Shown piece by piece: positions 43,300-54,878 of a stretch of DNA of 64,000 nt. The position numbers were made by a program, and so were the translations under genes. The notes beneath the pieces are model-generated. The model was not told the DNA's origin and made no database searches. It saw only the letters and a list, made by a program, of their open reading frames with translations. This DNA comes from Gigaspora margarita (lineage: Eukaryota > Glomeromycota > Glomeromycetes > Diversisporales > Gigasporaceae). The DNA is taken from assembly GCA_009809945.1 (NCBI GenBank), contig WTPW01001154.1:120600-184599 (forward strand), written 5' to 3'. How positions within the stretch are numbered: position 1 is the stretch's first letter; each line of letters begins with the position of its first letter.

Positions 43300-44090
43300 T
43301 TAATTAGATATAACCAGGTTTGAATATTGATACTTAAAGATAAATTGATTATTAGGTAATACCAGAAACTAAGGGTATGGCATTACAATCGATTCTGTTC
43401 TAAGATTTTCCCATCTGGCTATTGATTTAAATATATTATTATGGTTTTTAATTTGTGGTATTATAGATGTAATTTATGTTTTCTTTAAAGTCTTTATAAA
43501 TAATATTAATAATTTTTATAAGATTGCTGCAACTTATAAATTTTTTTTTGCTTATCATGTAAATAGTAAAATTTTATTTGATTATAAAAAGTTGGGTTCT
43601 GGAAAAAATTTATTGAAGTCAATATTGTTACCAAAATATTATGTAGTTTTATTTTTTTTGTTATACAACTAACCAACCAACCAACCAACTTTACCCAACT
43701 AATCAACTAACAAGTAATCAATTAAATTAATCACATGACATATGTAACTAGTTAGTTGCAACTATAAATAGCAACTAACTGATTGATAAAAATTTGATCA
43801 ACTTGGAACACTACTACCAGCTGATGCTACTTCTCACTTGCTTTACTGTTATGATGATACCTGGCCCAATCTTACTTGCTAATCTTCTGGAAGCATATTA
43901 TTGTTTCAGTTCAAATTACTTAAAATTACTAACTACTTTAAAATTACAAATTCAATATATTCTGCTGACTTAAAGTATTTAATTGAATTCATTTATAGCA
44001 CCTTTGGCTACCCAGAATTATTTCAATCACATAACCAAGCACAGCTATGCTTTTTGTTTTTTTTAAAAAAAAATGAAGAAATAAATCTAA
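43300..44090. other. Decayed hAT interior and flank
   Basis: From 43300 to 43813 lie the right end of the composite hAT and AACTAGTTG-type subterminal repeats (CCAACCAACCAACC at 43676). From 43822 on there is AT-rich sequence without a gene. Confidence 0.4.
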
Positions 44091-45265
44091 ACTAAAAGCA
44101 AAAGCATATTTAGTATAACCTTATCCAAAAGTTTTAAAAAAGCCAAAATTTAATAAAATAGCCTTGTCTAATAAAAATTATATAAAAAAGTAAAACAAAA
44201 TAAATATTTAATTTGGTATAATTAGAAAGTGGAAACTTAATAATGTGTAATCCAGCCAAAAAATTTTAATAAAAATATGAATCTGTCTAATAAAAATTTA
44301 AAAAAGGATCTTAGGGTCAATAGCTTAGCGGTTAAGCTCCTAAGGTCACTAATCAAAGGTTGCCAGTTCAAGTCCACCTAAGGGCAGATGTGAATTTGTG
44401 TTAGAACCCGATATGGAATAACTGAAGTTACTAACTTAGCCATAAGGTTGTAAGGATTATGTAACAGTATGTCAGTGGTGGCATCCAGGCTGTGATGATA
44501 GAAACAGTGGTGATAGACCATAAATAGTACTAAATTTTGTGGGAGTTGAGCCCGGTGCAACTTCTAAGGGATAAGTGTCAGAGCGCTAGCAGGTCTATAT
44601 GGAAATAGATGGATCTGAAACACTGTGGGAAGACAAGAGCCCAGATCAATTGACGGATGCACTCCATACAGACTTGGTAGTTGCCGGTGCTAACTGGACT
44701 AACTAACAAAAAGCATCCCTGAAATATTGTACGATGTGTTGGGCTGGATGGTAGTAGTAGTGGTTAAGATACACCCTAACTACAAGTGGAAGCTGAGGTG
44801 ATTGTGCCCCATTATGTTAACATTCGCAGTCCAACGGTCAGTGGGGTTAATAAGTCAAGTTTAGAAGTGAAGAAAGGAAAAAAAAATAAAAATTTAAAAA
44901 AGCAAATATTCAAGACAAAGATCTAATAATGTATGACATATCCAATAAAAATTTATAAAAAAAGGCAAAACTCTAATAAAAAAGAATTTTAAAGAAAGTG
45001 AAGATTTAAAAGTAAACATCTAATTATGTATGACTTGTCAAATAAAAAATTAAAAAAAAAACCAAAAATGCAAAAATACAGTATGTGATTCTATCTAATA
45101 AGAATTTAAAGAAATGATGCTTAATAATGCCTAACGGATCTATCCAAGTCAATTTTTAAAAAAAGTGACCTAATTAATGCTGACATCATCCAATAAAAAT
45201 TTACAAAAGACCTAATGATGTGATGTTCTAACAATTTAAAAATGTAAAGGCAAACACTTTAATAA
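44091..45265. repeat. Degenerate minisatellite (~70-80 bp units), interrupted by a SINE
   Basis: Recurring AATGTATGACATATCCAATAAAAATTTAAAAAAG-like units occur on both sides of the SINE. Each contains the motif CCAATAAAAATTT (or CTAATAAAAATTT) and an A-run. No coding content. Confidence 0.6.
44307..44886 (+). mobile_element. tRNA-headed SINE, 580 bp
   Basis: The head has box A TAGCTTAGCGG (44321-44331) and box B AGTTCAAGTCC (44365-44375), spaced as in tRNA genes. The body is GC-richer than the flanks and the 3' end is an A-rich run. The flanking 16-bp repeat TAAAAATTTAAAAAAG (44291-44306, 44887-44902) is a likely target duplication, with the caution that the host minisatellite contains similar words. 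Confidence 0.85.
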
Positions 45266-45269
45266 TAAA

Positions 45270-45709
45270 AATAAAAGAATTAAATCAGAACACTTTCATA
45301 TTTTTATAAAATATGAAAGTGTTCTGATTTAGTTATTTTTTAAATAAGTACCAATAAATGAAAAGCTTGTTAACAAAGTAACAAACAATCATTATCGCAA
45401 GATCAGATAACTTTGTTGATCACATGTTTTTGTTGATTTAGACTTTTATAGGTTGTACAGGTATTTCTTGATTTGCATCGTAATTGCATATGATTATTAG
45501 ATGTCATGCTTTCTATAAATTTTAGCAATTGGATAAGTTATTTGATGCATGTACAATAATAGAGTGGAAGGGGTAAATAGTAGTATTTAAGCATTGTTTC
45601 TGATTAAGAAGGGTTATTTTCTCTTTGCAATTGATTGCCTAGTAGAAGGCTGGTTCTTTCGTCCTACCCTTCTCTCTAATAACATAAGTTGTTTGGTTTA
45701 GTGCCTATA
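45270..45709. other. Non-coding sequence with a short hairpin
   Basis: A 50-bp hairpin at 45283-45345 (AAATCAGAACACTTTCATA / TATGAAAGTGTTCTGATTT). No gene or other element was recognised. Confidence 0.5.
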
Positions 45710-45717
45710 ATTGTAGC

Positions 45718-47551
45718 TAGTGCTTCTATGAACCGGACTCAAACTGGACTTTAGTCAAGTCTGAGTCTGGTTCGATTTTTGGACTGGACTCAGACTTTTA
45801 TATTTAGACTTTTTAGTCAAGTCCGAGTTCGTCCGGGTCCAGTTCGAAGTTCGCGAACCAGTCCAGGTTCAAATACAGTTATATGTATTTTTGGTGCTGA
45901 ACAAGTTTACTTAGTGCATGTTTTTAGAAATAATTAGTAAAATTTTATGAATTATAAGATTTTATAAAATTTTATTAATAAAATTTATAAAATCTTATAA
46001 TTCACAAGATTTTATTATTAATTCTAACTTTATGCACTAAGTAAACTTATTCAGCACCTAAAAATGCATCAAATCGGCAGAATTAATTTTAGTTTACTTG
46101 AAATTTAGAGGATAGATGCATAATTTTGGATTTTTGATCAAAACAGTCAAATTTAAGCATCTATTCTCCAAATTTCAAGTAAAATAAAAAACAATTGGCC
46201 AATTTAATGTATTTTTAGGTGCTGAATAAGTTTACTTAGCGCATTAAGTTAGAATTAATTAGTGAAATCTTGTGAATCACAAGATTTAATAGAATTTTAT
46301 TAATAGAATTCTATGAAATCTTATGATTCACAAAATTTTATTAATTAATTCTAACTTTATGCACTAAGTAAAATTGTTCAGCACCTGCAAATACATTAAA
46401 CCGGCTGAATTTTTTTATTTTACATGAAATTTGGAGAATTGATGCTTAAATTTGATTTTTTGATCAAAACTCCAAATTTTGCATCTATTTTTTAAATTTC
46501 AAGTAAAATAAAAATAATTATGCCGATTTGATGTATTTTTAGGCGCTGAATAAGTTAACTTAGTGCATTAAGTTAGAATTAATTATTAAGAATTTGTGAG
46601 TTATAAGTTTTTATAGAATTTTATTAATAAAATTTTATAAAACCTTATAACTCACAAATTCTTATTAATTAATTCTAACTTAATGTACTAAGTAAACTTG
46701 TTCAGCACCTAAAAACACATCAAATCGGCATAATTATTTTTATTTTACTTGAAATTTAAAAAAATAGATGCAAAATTTTGGATTTTTGATCAAAAAATCA
46801 AATTTAAGCATCAATTCTCCAAATTTCATGTAAAATAAAAAAAATTCAGCCGATTTAATGTATTTGTAGATGCTGAACAATTTTACTTTGTTCATAAAGT
46901 TAGAATTAATTAATAAAATTTTGTGAATCATAAGATTTCATAGAATTCTATTAATAAAATTCTACAAAATCTTGTGATTCACAAGATTTCACTAATTAAT
47001 TCTAACTAAATGCACTAAATAAACTTATTCAGCATCTAATAACACATTAAATTGGCCAATAGTTTTTTATTTCACTTGAAATTTGGAGAATAGATGCTTA
47101 AATTTTACTTTTTTGAACAAAAATCCAAAATTATGCATCTATCCTCTAAATTTCAAGTAAACTAATATTAATTCTGCTGATTTGATACATTTTTAGGTGC
47201 AGAATAAGTTTACTTAGTGCATAAATTTTAGGATTAATTAATAAAATTTTGTGAATTATAAGATTTTATAAAATTTTATTAATAAAATTTTATAAAATCT
47301 TATAATCATAAAATTTTACTAATTAATTCTAAAAACATGCACTAAATAAACTTGTTCAGTACCAAAAAATACATATAAATGTATTCGAACCTGGACTGGT
47401 TCGCAAACTTCGAACCGGACTCAGACCGAACTTATACTTGAGTCTGAGTCTGGTCCGAAGTCCGAAATTAGTAAAATTTAGAGTCTGAGTCCAGTTCAAT
47501 CCCGGACTGAACCTGGACCAGACCGAACCTGAACTGAACCTAGGAGCACTA
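45718..47551. mobile_element. hAT-like hairpin-chain element, 1834 bp
   Basis: The ends TAGTGCTTCTATGAACC and, inverted, TAGTGCTCCTAGGTTC fit the hAT rule. The 8-bp duplication ATTGTAGC is perfect (45710-45717, 47552-47559). Long terminal modules (~180 bp) are rich in GGACTGGAC/GTCTGAGTC. The interior is about 4.5 tandem units of ~325 bp (starts near 45892, 46217, 46541, 46868, 47195), each made of two nested palindromes, so the whole interior can fold into a chain of hairpins. No reading frame. A truncated sibling is at 1-651. Confidence 0.93.
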
Positions 47552-47559
47552 ATTGTAGC

Positions 47560-48480
47560 ACAAAGACTCAGTTTTTGATGTGAAAGGCTCTATAGCTGCT
47601 GTTAAAGTGCAAGGACCTTTTTGTATTGTTATAGTATTCGGGGCTCTGCAGCTATATTAGCACAAGGTCCCCTGCTTTAAATAGTACAATCACAATTTTC
47701 TTTGCTGTTATATAGACTTCTTCAGATAAAGACACCTTTGGATAAGTGTAATAAATAGTTCATAGCTAGCTGTGAAAGGATATAGGCAAGTTTTGGTAAA
47801 ATGGATTGTTTTCAGTTATAGTGAATTAGCAGGTTGTTTTTGAGTAAATCCTGTAATGATAGCAAACTGATTTCCTACATGTTCTTCATCTATATCAATA
47901 AAGTCATCTAATTGAACAATAATAATAAGTGAAAAAAGCATGGGTTGTTATATAAGACCCGTACAATAATGCATTAATAAAGTTCCCAAACCTGAAAATA
48001 GTTTAGCCTTTTCAAATTGGCAAATGCTGATCTGATAATCAGAATTAGCTAATCCACCTTTTTATTATATATCACAATAATTACAGATTTAAATAGTATT
48101 GTTATAAATGACAGTCTCATTATGGTTTTTGGATATAGCAAATCAAATGGCAAAGTGCAAAAAACATTTTATCAGTATAACAGAAAACTATCAAATATTG
48201 ATTATGTAACTTACTTATTAGGAATGCAAGGACTCAAGCAGTTTCATATATTGTAATAAAAAGTAGTATTTTATTATCACTTTATATAAGATTACATTTC
48301 AAAATCAATCACACTTGTATTTATTAGCAATATTAAATATGCATAATTTCAAAAAAGTATCCTATACTATCAGTCAATTACAACATATTAATGTTAACTT
48401 TTACAAGCATATAATAAGATCTGTACCCACTGATCACAACATATTTACATACAATTACAGATTTATTTCCCATACCATCG
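47560..48480. other. Non-coding sequence
   Basis: Mixed composition without a gene. A 78-codon plus-strand frame at 48315-48551 has no recognisable domain and overlaps the edge of a repeat; I do not support it. Confidence 0.45.
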
Positions 48481-48489
48481 TTCAATATG

Positions 48490-48730
48490 ATTTTATAGGG
48501 CTGTTTCCAAATTTCTGGATCAGATGCGGCAGATCTAGAGTTGATGTTTAGCCCTACTTGTTAGCAAGTTCAATAGCAAAATTATTAGCTAGACATTTTT
48601 TACTTAATGAATGGATATGATTTATTAGTAAAATTTTTTATAATGAAGCAAAATTGATCAATTCCAATTCAACCAACCATGATTCTGATGCAATCTGACA
48701 TATTTTGACCTGGAATTTTTGGGACCCACT
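48490..48730. mobile_element. TIR element, GTCCCAAAATTCTGG family, copy 1
   Basis: It aligns through its length with 49845-50085 (shared TTAGCAAAATTATTAGCT..., AATGAATGGATAT..., AAAATTGATCAATT). Its ends are CAAATTTCTGGATCAGATG and GACCTGGAATTTTTGGGACCC. Confidence 0.7.
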
Positions 48731-48939
48731 GTATGAATTGTTCAATATACATTACATATGCACGTGTTGTCATACTGAGTTGTCAGAATCACCATAACCC
48801 TGTCTGAATTGGAAAAATGAAAACTATTACCTACACTAAAAAGGATTCTTCAAAACAGCATAGTGGACTGTACACATTTCATATTTTACAAGAAATGTGA
48901 TCATACTGGAATTACTGCATATCACTTTTTTATAAGGTG

Positions 48940-49785
48940 GGACAGGACCAAAAAATCTTTATTATAGGTTTCTACCACTACAATATTCGAACACTATTAT
49001 AAAATTAAAAAATATGACCAACTTTAAATAGATTCAAATAATCAAAGTCTTTGTAAAATTATCAGCTTTGTATGATTCGCAGAAAAATTGGTCACCACCT
49101 ATAAATAGATTCGCATATCTAGGTTACCAAAAAAGGTACTAGTCACAATCTGATTCATATAATCATATGGCTTAAATATTCTATAATGATAGTTTTTTTA
49201 TGATATAATCATTATAGCATGGCCACTATTGATCATGAGTATTATACTATTTATGTTATAAATCACTTTTTTTATTGCATCATTCATGCTTGTTATTTTG
49301 CACGATGCATACATTATCCATACTTATATTATGTTGCACTATATGAATTAAAGGGGTTTAAAAAAAACATAATAATACAATTTATGATCAATGGCCGCTG
49401 TACTATAATATCAATATAGCCACATTGGTACAACAATAATTTTTATTATTCAAAAAATACTACTTCGCGGTATTCTCTAATCAAAAAAATTATCATTGTA
49501 CTAACATGATATTATCTTATATTATTATACTATATTAATAATTATTTTATATTGTTTAGCAAACAACAAAATTCAAGACTCAATATATTTATAATGAAAA
49601 ATTTATGTAATTCTCAATTTATTTATATAATTATTATAACCAAACAATGATTTGCATTATTATCAACTTATTAAAGGTATTCGTAAAACTGATTCACTTT
49701 ATTAGAAAAAAGCCTAATTCACAAAAAATATAATTAAAATTTTTATAGCAGGGACCTATAATAAAGATTTTCTGGTTCTGGTAGG
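48940..49785. mobile_element. Possible ~0.85-kb inverted-repeat element
   Basis: GGGACAGGACCAAAAAATCTTTATTATAGGT at the left is inverted at the right as ACCTATAATAAAGATTTTCTGGTTCTGG (about 49747-49775). The inner sequence is AT-rich and the arms are short, so borders and class are uncertain. Confidence 0.5.
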
Positions 49786-49844
49786 ACTCTCTATATGAGT
49801 TGGTCAGTTAACCTTCTGACCATTCAATATCTGTTATGAATACA

Positions 49845-50085
49845 GGAGGGTCCCAAAATTCTGGATTGGATGTATCAAATTTAGGTTAGCATTTAGCCCA
49901 AGCAGTTAGCAGATTCTATAGCAAAATTATTAGCTTGGCATTTTTTTACTCAATGAATGGATATAATTTATTAGTAAAAATTTTTATGATCTTTGGGCAA
50001 AATTGATCAATTTTGATCCAGCCAACTATGATTCCAATGCACTCTGAAGTATTCTGACCCAGAATTTTGGGGATGCTCTTGTATA
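49845..50085. mobile_element. TIR element, GTCCCAAAATTCTGG family, copy 2
   Basis: GGGTCCCAAAATTCTGGATTG at the left and CCCAGAATTTTGGGGATGC at the right are inverted. About 80% similar by eye to 48490-48730. No reading frame. Confidence 0.75.
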
Positions 50086-50089
50086 TATT

Positions 50090-51340
50090 ATTAGTTACAG
50101 TTATTGACCAGTCATAACTGGTCATAGCCAACTGAACCCATTTCTAATCAAGATTCAAACTTTATTTTGATTTTCAATTAGCAAGAATGTGATTATTAGA
50201 CCAGATTCTTCCATATATATCACATGCAGCAATGCTTTTTTTACTACGATTTTACTATAAAGTATTTTGGTACAAATTGATACACAATACTATATATGGT
50301 TAAGGTTGGTTTGGTACTATCATAATACAATTGCTAGAATTTGAATTGTGATAACATTCTTGATCATAACTTGCTTATTGATATTTTAGTCTTAGCATTT
50401 TGATTACAGAATATATATCCAATCAAATGCACCAAAGCATATCATATTGCTACATTAGTTTTAGAACACTAATCACATTTTGGATATGACTATAATTTTA
50501 TTAGTTAGTAGATTAACATAATACGAATTACAAAAATTGGCTAGAAAATTAATAATTATCAAACAATCTGGACGGTAAAAAATTCTGACCAAATATTTAT
50601 GAAAAATGTAAAAATCTAGAAATCAATTATCTAAAAATCTTTATTGTTATGTAATTTTTTTAGTATTTGCTAATATTTTGATTGTTTTTTCCTGTTCTTG
50701 TACTTGTTCTTGAAGTTAAGACCATTATTGATTAACAATTCTTTCATTCTCATCTTTGATAATCAGAGATTATCATTTAATTAGCCCAATAAAAATCCTA
50801 CAAAAAAAATTAAAAATGCCAAATATTGAGTGAATAGATATACAAATTTGTATTGGGCTACCGATAGTTACATCTAAAAAGCACAATTTTACTATTGGTT
50901 GTTATAGCATTTATTTTATTTGATGGATAATCACATTTTTTTAAACAGTCAGATGTCTTATTATACCATAGTACCAATCACATATCACAGAACAAGCAGT
51001 ATCATCTTTTAGTAGTGTACTATGTGATACTTGATACATAAAAAATAAACAGCATATGACAGTTAAGGTCACGAGGACCAATCAGATTCAAGATTTTGCA
51101 GAGTTATGTCAATTTCAATTGTCTTATAACCACTAGATAGCTGCATAATATTGTTACACAAAACCAGGAACAGGATATCTAAGCAGAGAACAGAATCAAG
51201 TTATTTGATATTATGCGTTAGGATGTGTCTAGTTTTAAAAAGAATTAGATATATCAAGTTAGATAATAATGGTGTTGGTATTATATGATTTAATATCATC
51301 ATGCAGCACTATATATGATTTACACTAATTAAGATTTTTC
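50090..51340. other. Non-coding sequence with a worn retroelement tail
   Basis: No gene is seen. AGATAGCTGCATAATATTG, then AAACCAGGAACAGG at 51130-51170, is a third, worn copy of the hairpin tail at 32103-32150. A short inverted repeat AGCCCAATAAAAAT / TTTGTATTGGGCT lies at 50782-50860. Confidence 0.5.
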
Positions 51341-51359
51341 AATTTTTTGTTGTTTATTT

Positions 51360-51960
51360 GATTGAAAAAAATTTGTTATAGTAATTTATTATTAAAATCA
51401 TATGTCTTCAAAATATTCTAACTCCAGCTCAAGTAAAGCAAATTAACTTGCAAAAAATATAAGAATAGTGTAATTTTAAAACTATGTTGAGACATTTTTA
51501 ATTTATTTTATTAAGTATTAATATTTTTAAATTTAAATATTTTTTAATTATGAATCTAAAAGATAAAATATTTGTAATTTATAAGTTTAAACTATAGGAG
51601 AGCAAATTATTTACTTATAATTCTTAAATGTCACAGCATAGTTTTAAAACTAAGCTATTTGCAAGTTACAGAATTGATTTGGTTTACTAGAGTGGGAGTT
51701 AGAATATTTTGAAACTGCATGATTTTTATAATCGTTATAATAAATTTTAGCTATGAAAGTTTATAAGAAAAATTACATATCTTCAAAATGTTCTAGCTCT
51801 TGCTCTAGAAAGCAAATTCAATTCTGTAACTTGAAAATAATATATAAGTACTGTAGTTTTAAAATTATATTGAGACCTTTTTTTAATTTATTTCAATATG
51901 CTATAGTTAAAAAATAAATTAAAATTTTATTCATTCTATTGCAAATTTAAATAGTTAATA
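51360..51960. repeat. Dispersed foldback repeat (TTTTAAAACTATRTTGAGAC family)
   Basis: Arms bearing CATATCTTCAAAATGTTCTA, GCAAATTCAATTCTGTAAC and GTTTTAAAATTATATTGAGAC occur here in both orientations. The same words recur at 59990-60157 with 60820-60930, and at 62360-63500. Confidence 0.65.
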
Positions 51961-52259
51961 ACATCCATTTTCAAGCTCTACTTAGAGTAAATATGTATAT
52001 GCACATAATATTATTTTAAAATAAGTATATCAAACTTTAGGCTTTACTGGAGATATTTAGTATACATTTTATATCTCACACATCATATGATAAATATTCA
52101 GTTTACATTATGCAAATATAAGTTATATACAACATAGTTTTATATTGAGTTTTATATTGAGTAATTTAATATAAAAGAACATAACCAAATTATTGATTTT
52201 ATTTAAACCAATTTGCTATTACTAACAGTCAGAGAATATATTATACTAAGTAATAAATA

Positions 52260-52890
52260 ATAGTAAAAATTATAATAAAATTATATAAATTTGCTATAAA
52301 CTTTAAGCAAATTATTCTTTTTGGCTTACAAATTAACTTTTCAAATTTTGTGGATTAAGTATATCAAGGATAGTAGATTAAGATTATTTAGAGTACTTTT
52401 TTAAAATTTTGCAAATTTGCAAATTTTTTAATAAAATTTTTTTAAAAAGAAAATATTTTTATTTTTAAAACTACAATTATATGTAAAATCTTATACTGAA
52501 CAAATTTATTTAGTAGCAAAAGTTAGGTTATCTTGACAAAAAAGCATGTTAGCTATATGTTAATGTTAAAAATTTTTGTTTTGTAATATAAAGCTCTTAA
52601 ACATGCTTTTTTGTCAAAATAACCTAAATTTTGATACTAAGTAAACTTGTTAGCATAAAATTTTACATATAATTGTGGTTTTAAAAATGTAAAATTTTTT
52701 TCTTTTTAAAAAATTTTTTTGCTAAATTTGCAAAATTTTAAAAAAATGCTCTAAATAATCTTAATCTACTGTACTATTCTCTATATGCTTAATTCTATAA
52801 TTTGAAAAAAGTTAACCTGTTAAAAAAAATATTTAGATTAAAGTTTATAGTAAATTTATATGTTTTTATTATAATTTTATTATGAACTAG
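52260..52890. mobile_element. Large foldback element, ~630 bp
   Basis: ATAAATTTGCTATAAACTTTAA at the left is inverted at the right. Inner arms hold AGTAGATTAAGATTATTTAG and its inverse, then GTTAGGTTATCTTGACAAAAAAGCATG and its inverse. The loop lies at about 52560-52590. No coding content. Confidence 0.75.
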
Positions 52891-53152
52891 TATATAAGAA
52901 ACTCATATCTATTAGATTCTAAAATAAATATTACACAAACTATTTATATGGGCAACTAAAAATTTGTTATATGATTGAAGTATAAAAAATGGCAATTATA
53001 CTAATTGTTTAAACATAATAAGTTAACCTCAAGGCACCCCTATTTATAAGTTAAATTTCTTTATTTTGAGTATTTCTAGTAGAAAGCCTTTTCCAATTAT
53101 TTTTAATCACTTTTCCAGAAAGTTTTCATAAGAACAAAGATAGGATGTTTGG

Positions 53153-53955
53153 TAGGGTTTAGGGTATGAGTAAAAAATCGAGCATGCCTTTATGGGCATG
53201 CCTTGAGTCGAGGCATGCCCTCTATGCCCATGAGCATGCCCATCTGTAAACACATGATGAGCAACCATTAATCAGCCAATCAAATTTGAACATTCAGTCA
53301 TATCTTTATTTGGTTATAATTTTTATTGAATTATAATAACATTTACGTACAAATTTTCTTAATTTTCTAGACTTTACTTTTATTTATTAAAAAAACTATT
53401 GACTTTTTATAATATCTTCAATAGACTATTCTTCATTTCAGTATCACTTTGTTGCATCGTGAACAACTATAGTCTGTTCAATAAATGAATGTTCTTGCTC
53501 TCTCTCAAATAGATCAAAATTGAAAAACTCATCCATAATAGACTGATCTTCATTATCAACATTAACTGCTTTAATTTGTTTATCCACTTTATTTTGCTCA
53601 CTTACACCTTCATTTGTATCTTCAAAAAATAGATTAATGATCTCTGTAGAATGTTCAGGCATTAAAACAGGTTTTGGTTTGTCTTTCTTAGTAGATTTTT
53701 TAAAAAAAGAATGTACCTTTATTATTAATTGATACAAAGTTTTTTCTACTTGTACAATTTGTATAAATAAATAGGTGATTTATTAAAAATTTACATATAT
53801 CTAGTTCTAATTTTGAATTGGCCAATTATCTATCATGTGATACATTGTTGCACAAAAATATATGGGCATGCCTTTTGACTTCAGGCATGCCCATAGGCAT
53901 GCTCTATAGGCATGTATATATGGGCATGCCCCATGCCCCCATGCCCTAAACCCTA
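53153..53955. mobile_element. hAT-like TIR element carrying a reading frame, 803 bp
   Basis: The ends TAGGGTTTAGGGTATG and, inverted, TAGGGTTTAGGGCATG fit the hAT rule. The flanks ATGTTTGG (53145-53152) and GCGTTTGG (53956-53963) agree at 6 of 8. At least three GCATGCC/GGCATGC motifs cluster within ~100 bp of each end, a likely transposase-binding array. Between them lies the 97-aa frame 53444-53737. Confidence 0.8.
53444..53737 (-). CDS. 97-aa acidic protein inside a TIR element
   Basis: ATG 53737 (MYQLIIKVHSFFKKSTKKDK) to a stop at 53444. After a basic N-terminus it is acidic and asparagine/glutamate-rich (NEGVSEQNKVDKQIKAVNVD, then IMDEFFNFDLFEREQEHSFI). Codon use and composition are far from random for this window, so it is likely real coding sequence: either the last surviving part of the element's own transposase gene or a captured host fragment. 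No domain can be named. An AT-rich stretch at 53738-53830 could be an intron. Confidence 0.5.
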   Translation of the reverse strand: MYQLIIKVHSFFKKSTKKDKPKPVLMPEHSTEIINLFFEDTNEGVSEQNKVDKQIKAVNVDNEDQSIMDEFFNFDLFEREQEHSFIEQTIVVHDATK

Positions 53956-54130
53956 GCGTTTGGTAATTGGCTAAGTTTATTAAGTTTCTTTACATTTAAA
54001 TTATAAAGCCAAATAATAGATTTATAAATTGTTAAACTGCAAGTATTATACTAACATAAAAATTTATATATTTATTCAACAGGCTATGCAATATAAATGT
54101 TTTAATACAGTTTATTTTACCTGAACTACA

Positions 54131-54490
54131 ATACATATATGAAGTGCCTCATATTAAAAAGGCACATTTCATAATTTTTTTAAAAATAAGTTTTTATTAG
54201 ATTCATATAAATTTTGACATGATTGACATTTTTCAATTATAAATGAAGGTTGATTTGTGTAATAAAAAATGGTGGTAATGTAAAAAAAAATTACACGAGT
54301 CTGCCTAAGGACAAGCACATCACGAGATTACCTGATAGTTATCTGTAATCTTTAAAAAATCAAAATCATAAAATTTGTTTAATCCTGGATTAGTCTGAAA
54401 ATCAAAACAAATGATTAAACTCAATTATCTCAAAATAAACTATATGTCAAAATGGGCCTTTTTAATATGAAGCACCCCATATGTATTATA
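54131..54490. mobile_element. TIR element, ~360 bp
   Basis: GAAGTGCCTCATATTAAAAAGGC at the left matches, in inverse, GGGGTGCTTCATATTAAAAAGGC at the right, with ATACATAT extending the pairing outward. Non-coding; exact borders are uncertain. Confidence 0.75.
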
Positions 54491-54878
54491 CATCAAACAA
54501 AAAAGAAATTATCTCTAATATGTTGTATAATAAATATGATAGTAATTACAGTAGTATAGACTTAGAGTAGTAGCATGTTAGATGTAATGCATTTTTAGTA
54601 AATTCTAATAGTTGAAAGATAGAATAAAATTACTTTATTATTAAAAATGCTTTTTTGCTTTTGTTAATAATAAATTTATTTTTTCATGTATTTTGTTTAT
54701 TGAGAAAATTTTTAAACGATTTGATTGGTTAATAATCACATTTGGATCTACATTAATAGCCAATTATACAAATATTAGAATTTGCAATTTTTCATAAAAA
54801 TATGAGTTTCTTATATGCTTTATGAACTAATATTCATAAATTAATAGGTATGACATATTCCTGACTACTAATATCATA

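Larger units (their letters stand above)
36211..43813. mobile_element. Composite hAT element, 7.6 kb, with nested insertions
   Basis: The left end TAGTGTTCCAAA and the inverted right end TAGTGTTCCAAG fit hAT termini. The flanks CCACCAGC (36203-36210) and CTACCAGC (43814-43821) match at 7 of 8. Both subterminal regions are dense in AACTAGTTG / TAGTTGA motifs (36230-36390; 43670-43790). Inside lies a BED-finger remnant on the plus strand, consistent with a once autonomous hAT. Much of the length is due to later insertions: 37733-39034, 39062-39621, 39701-39881, the SINE 40575-42406 and the palindrome 42734-43294. Confidence 0.75.

Noticed and set aside
44378..44560. 60-codon minus-strand frame
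   Set aside because: It lies within the SINE body and has no coding features.
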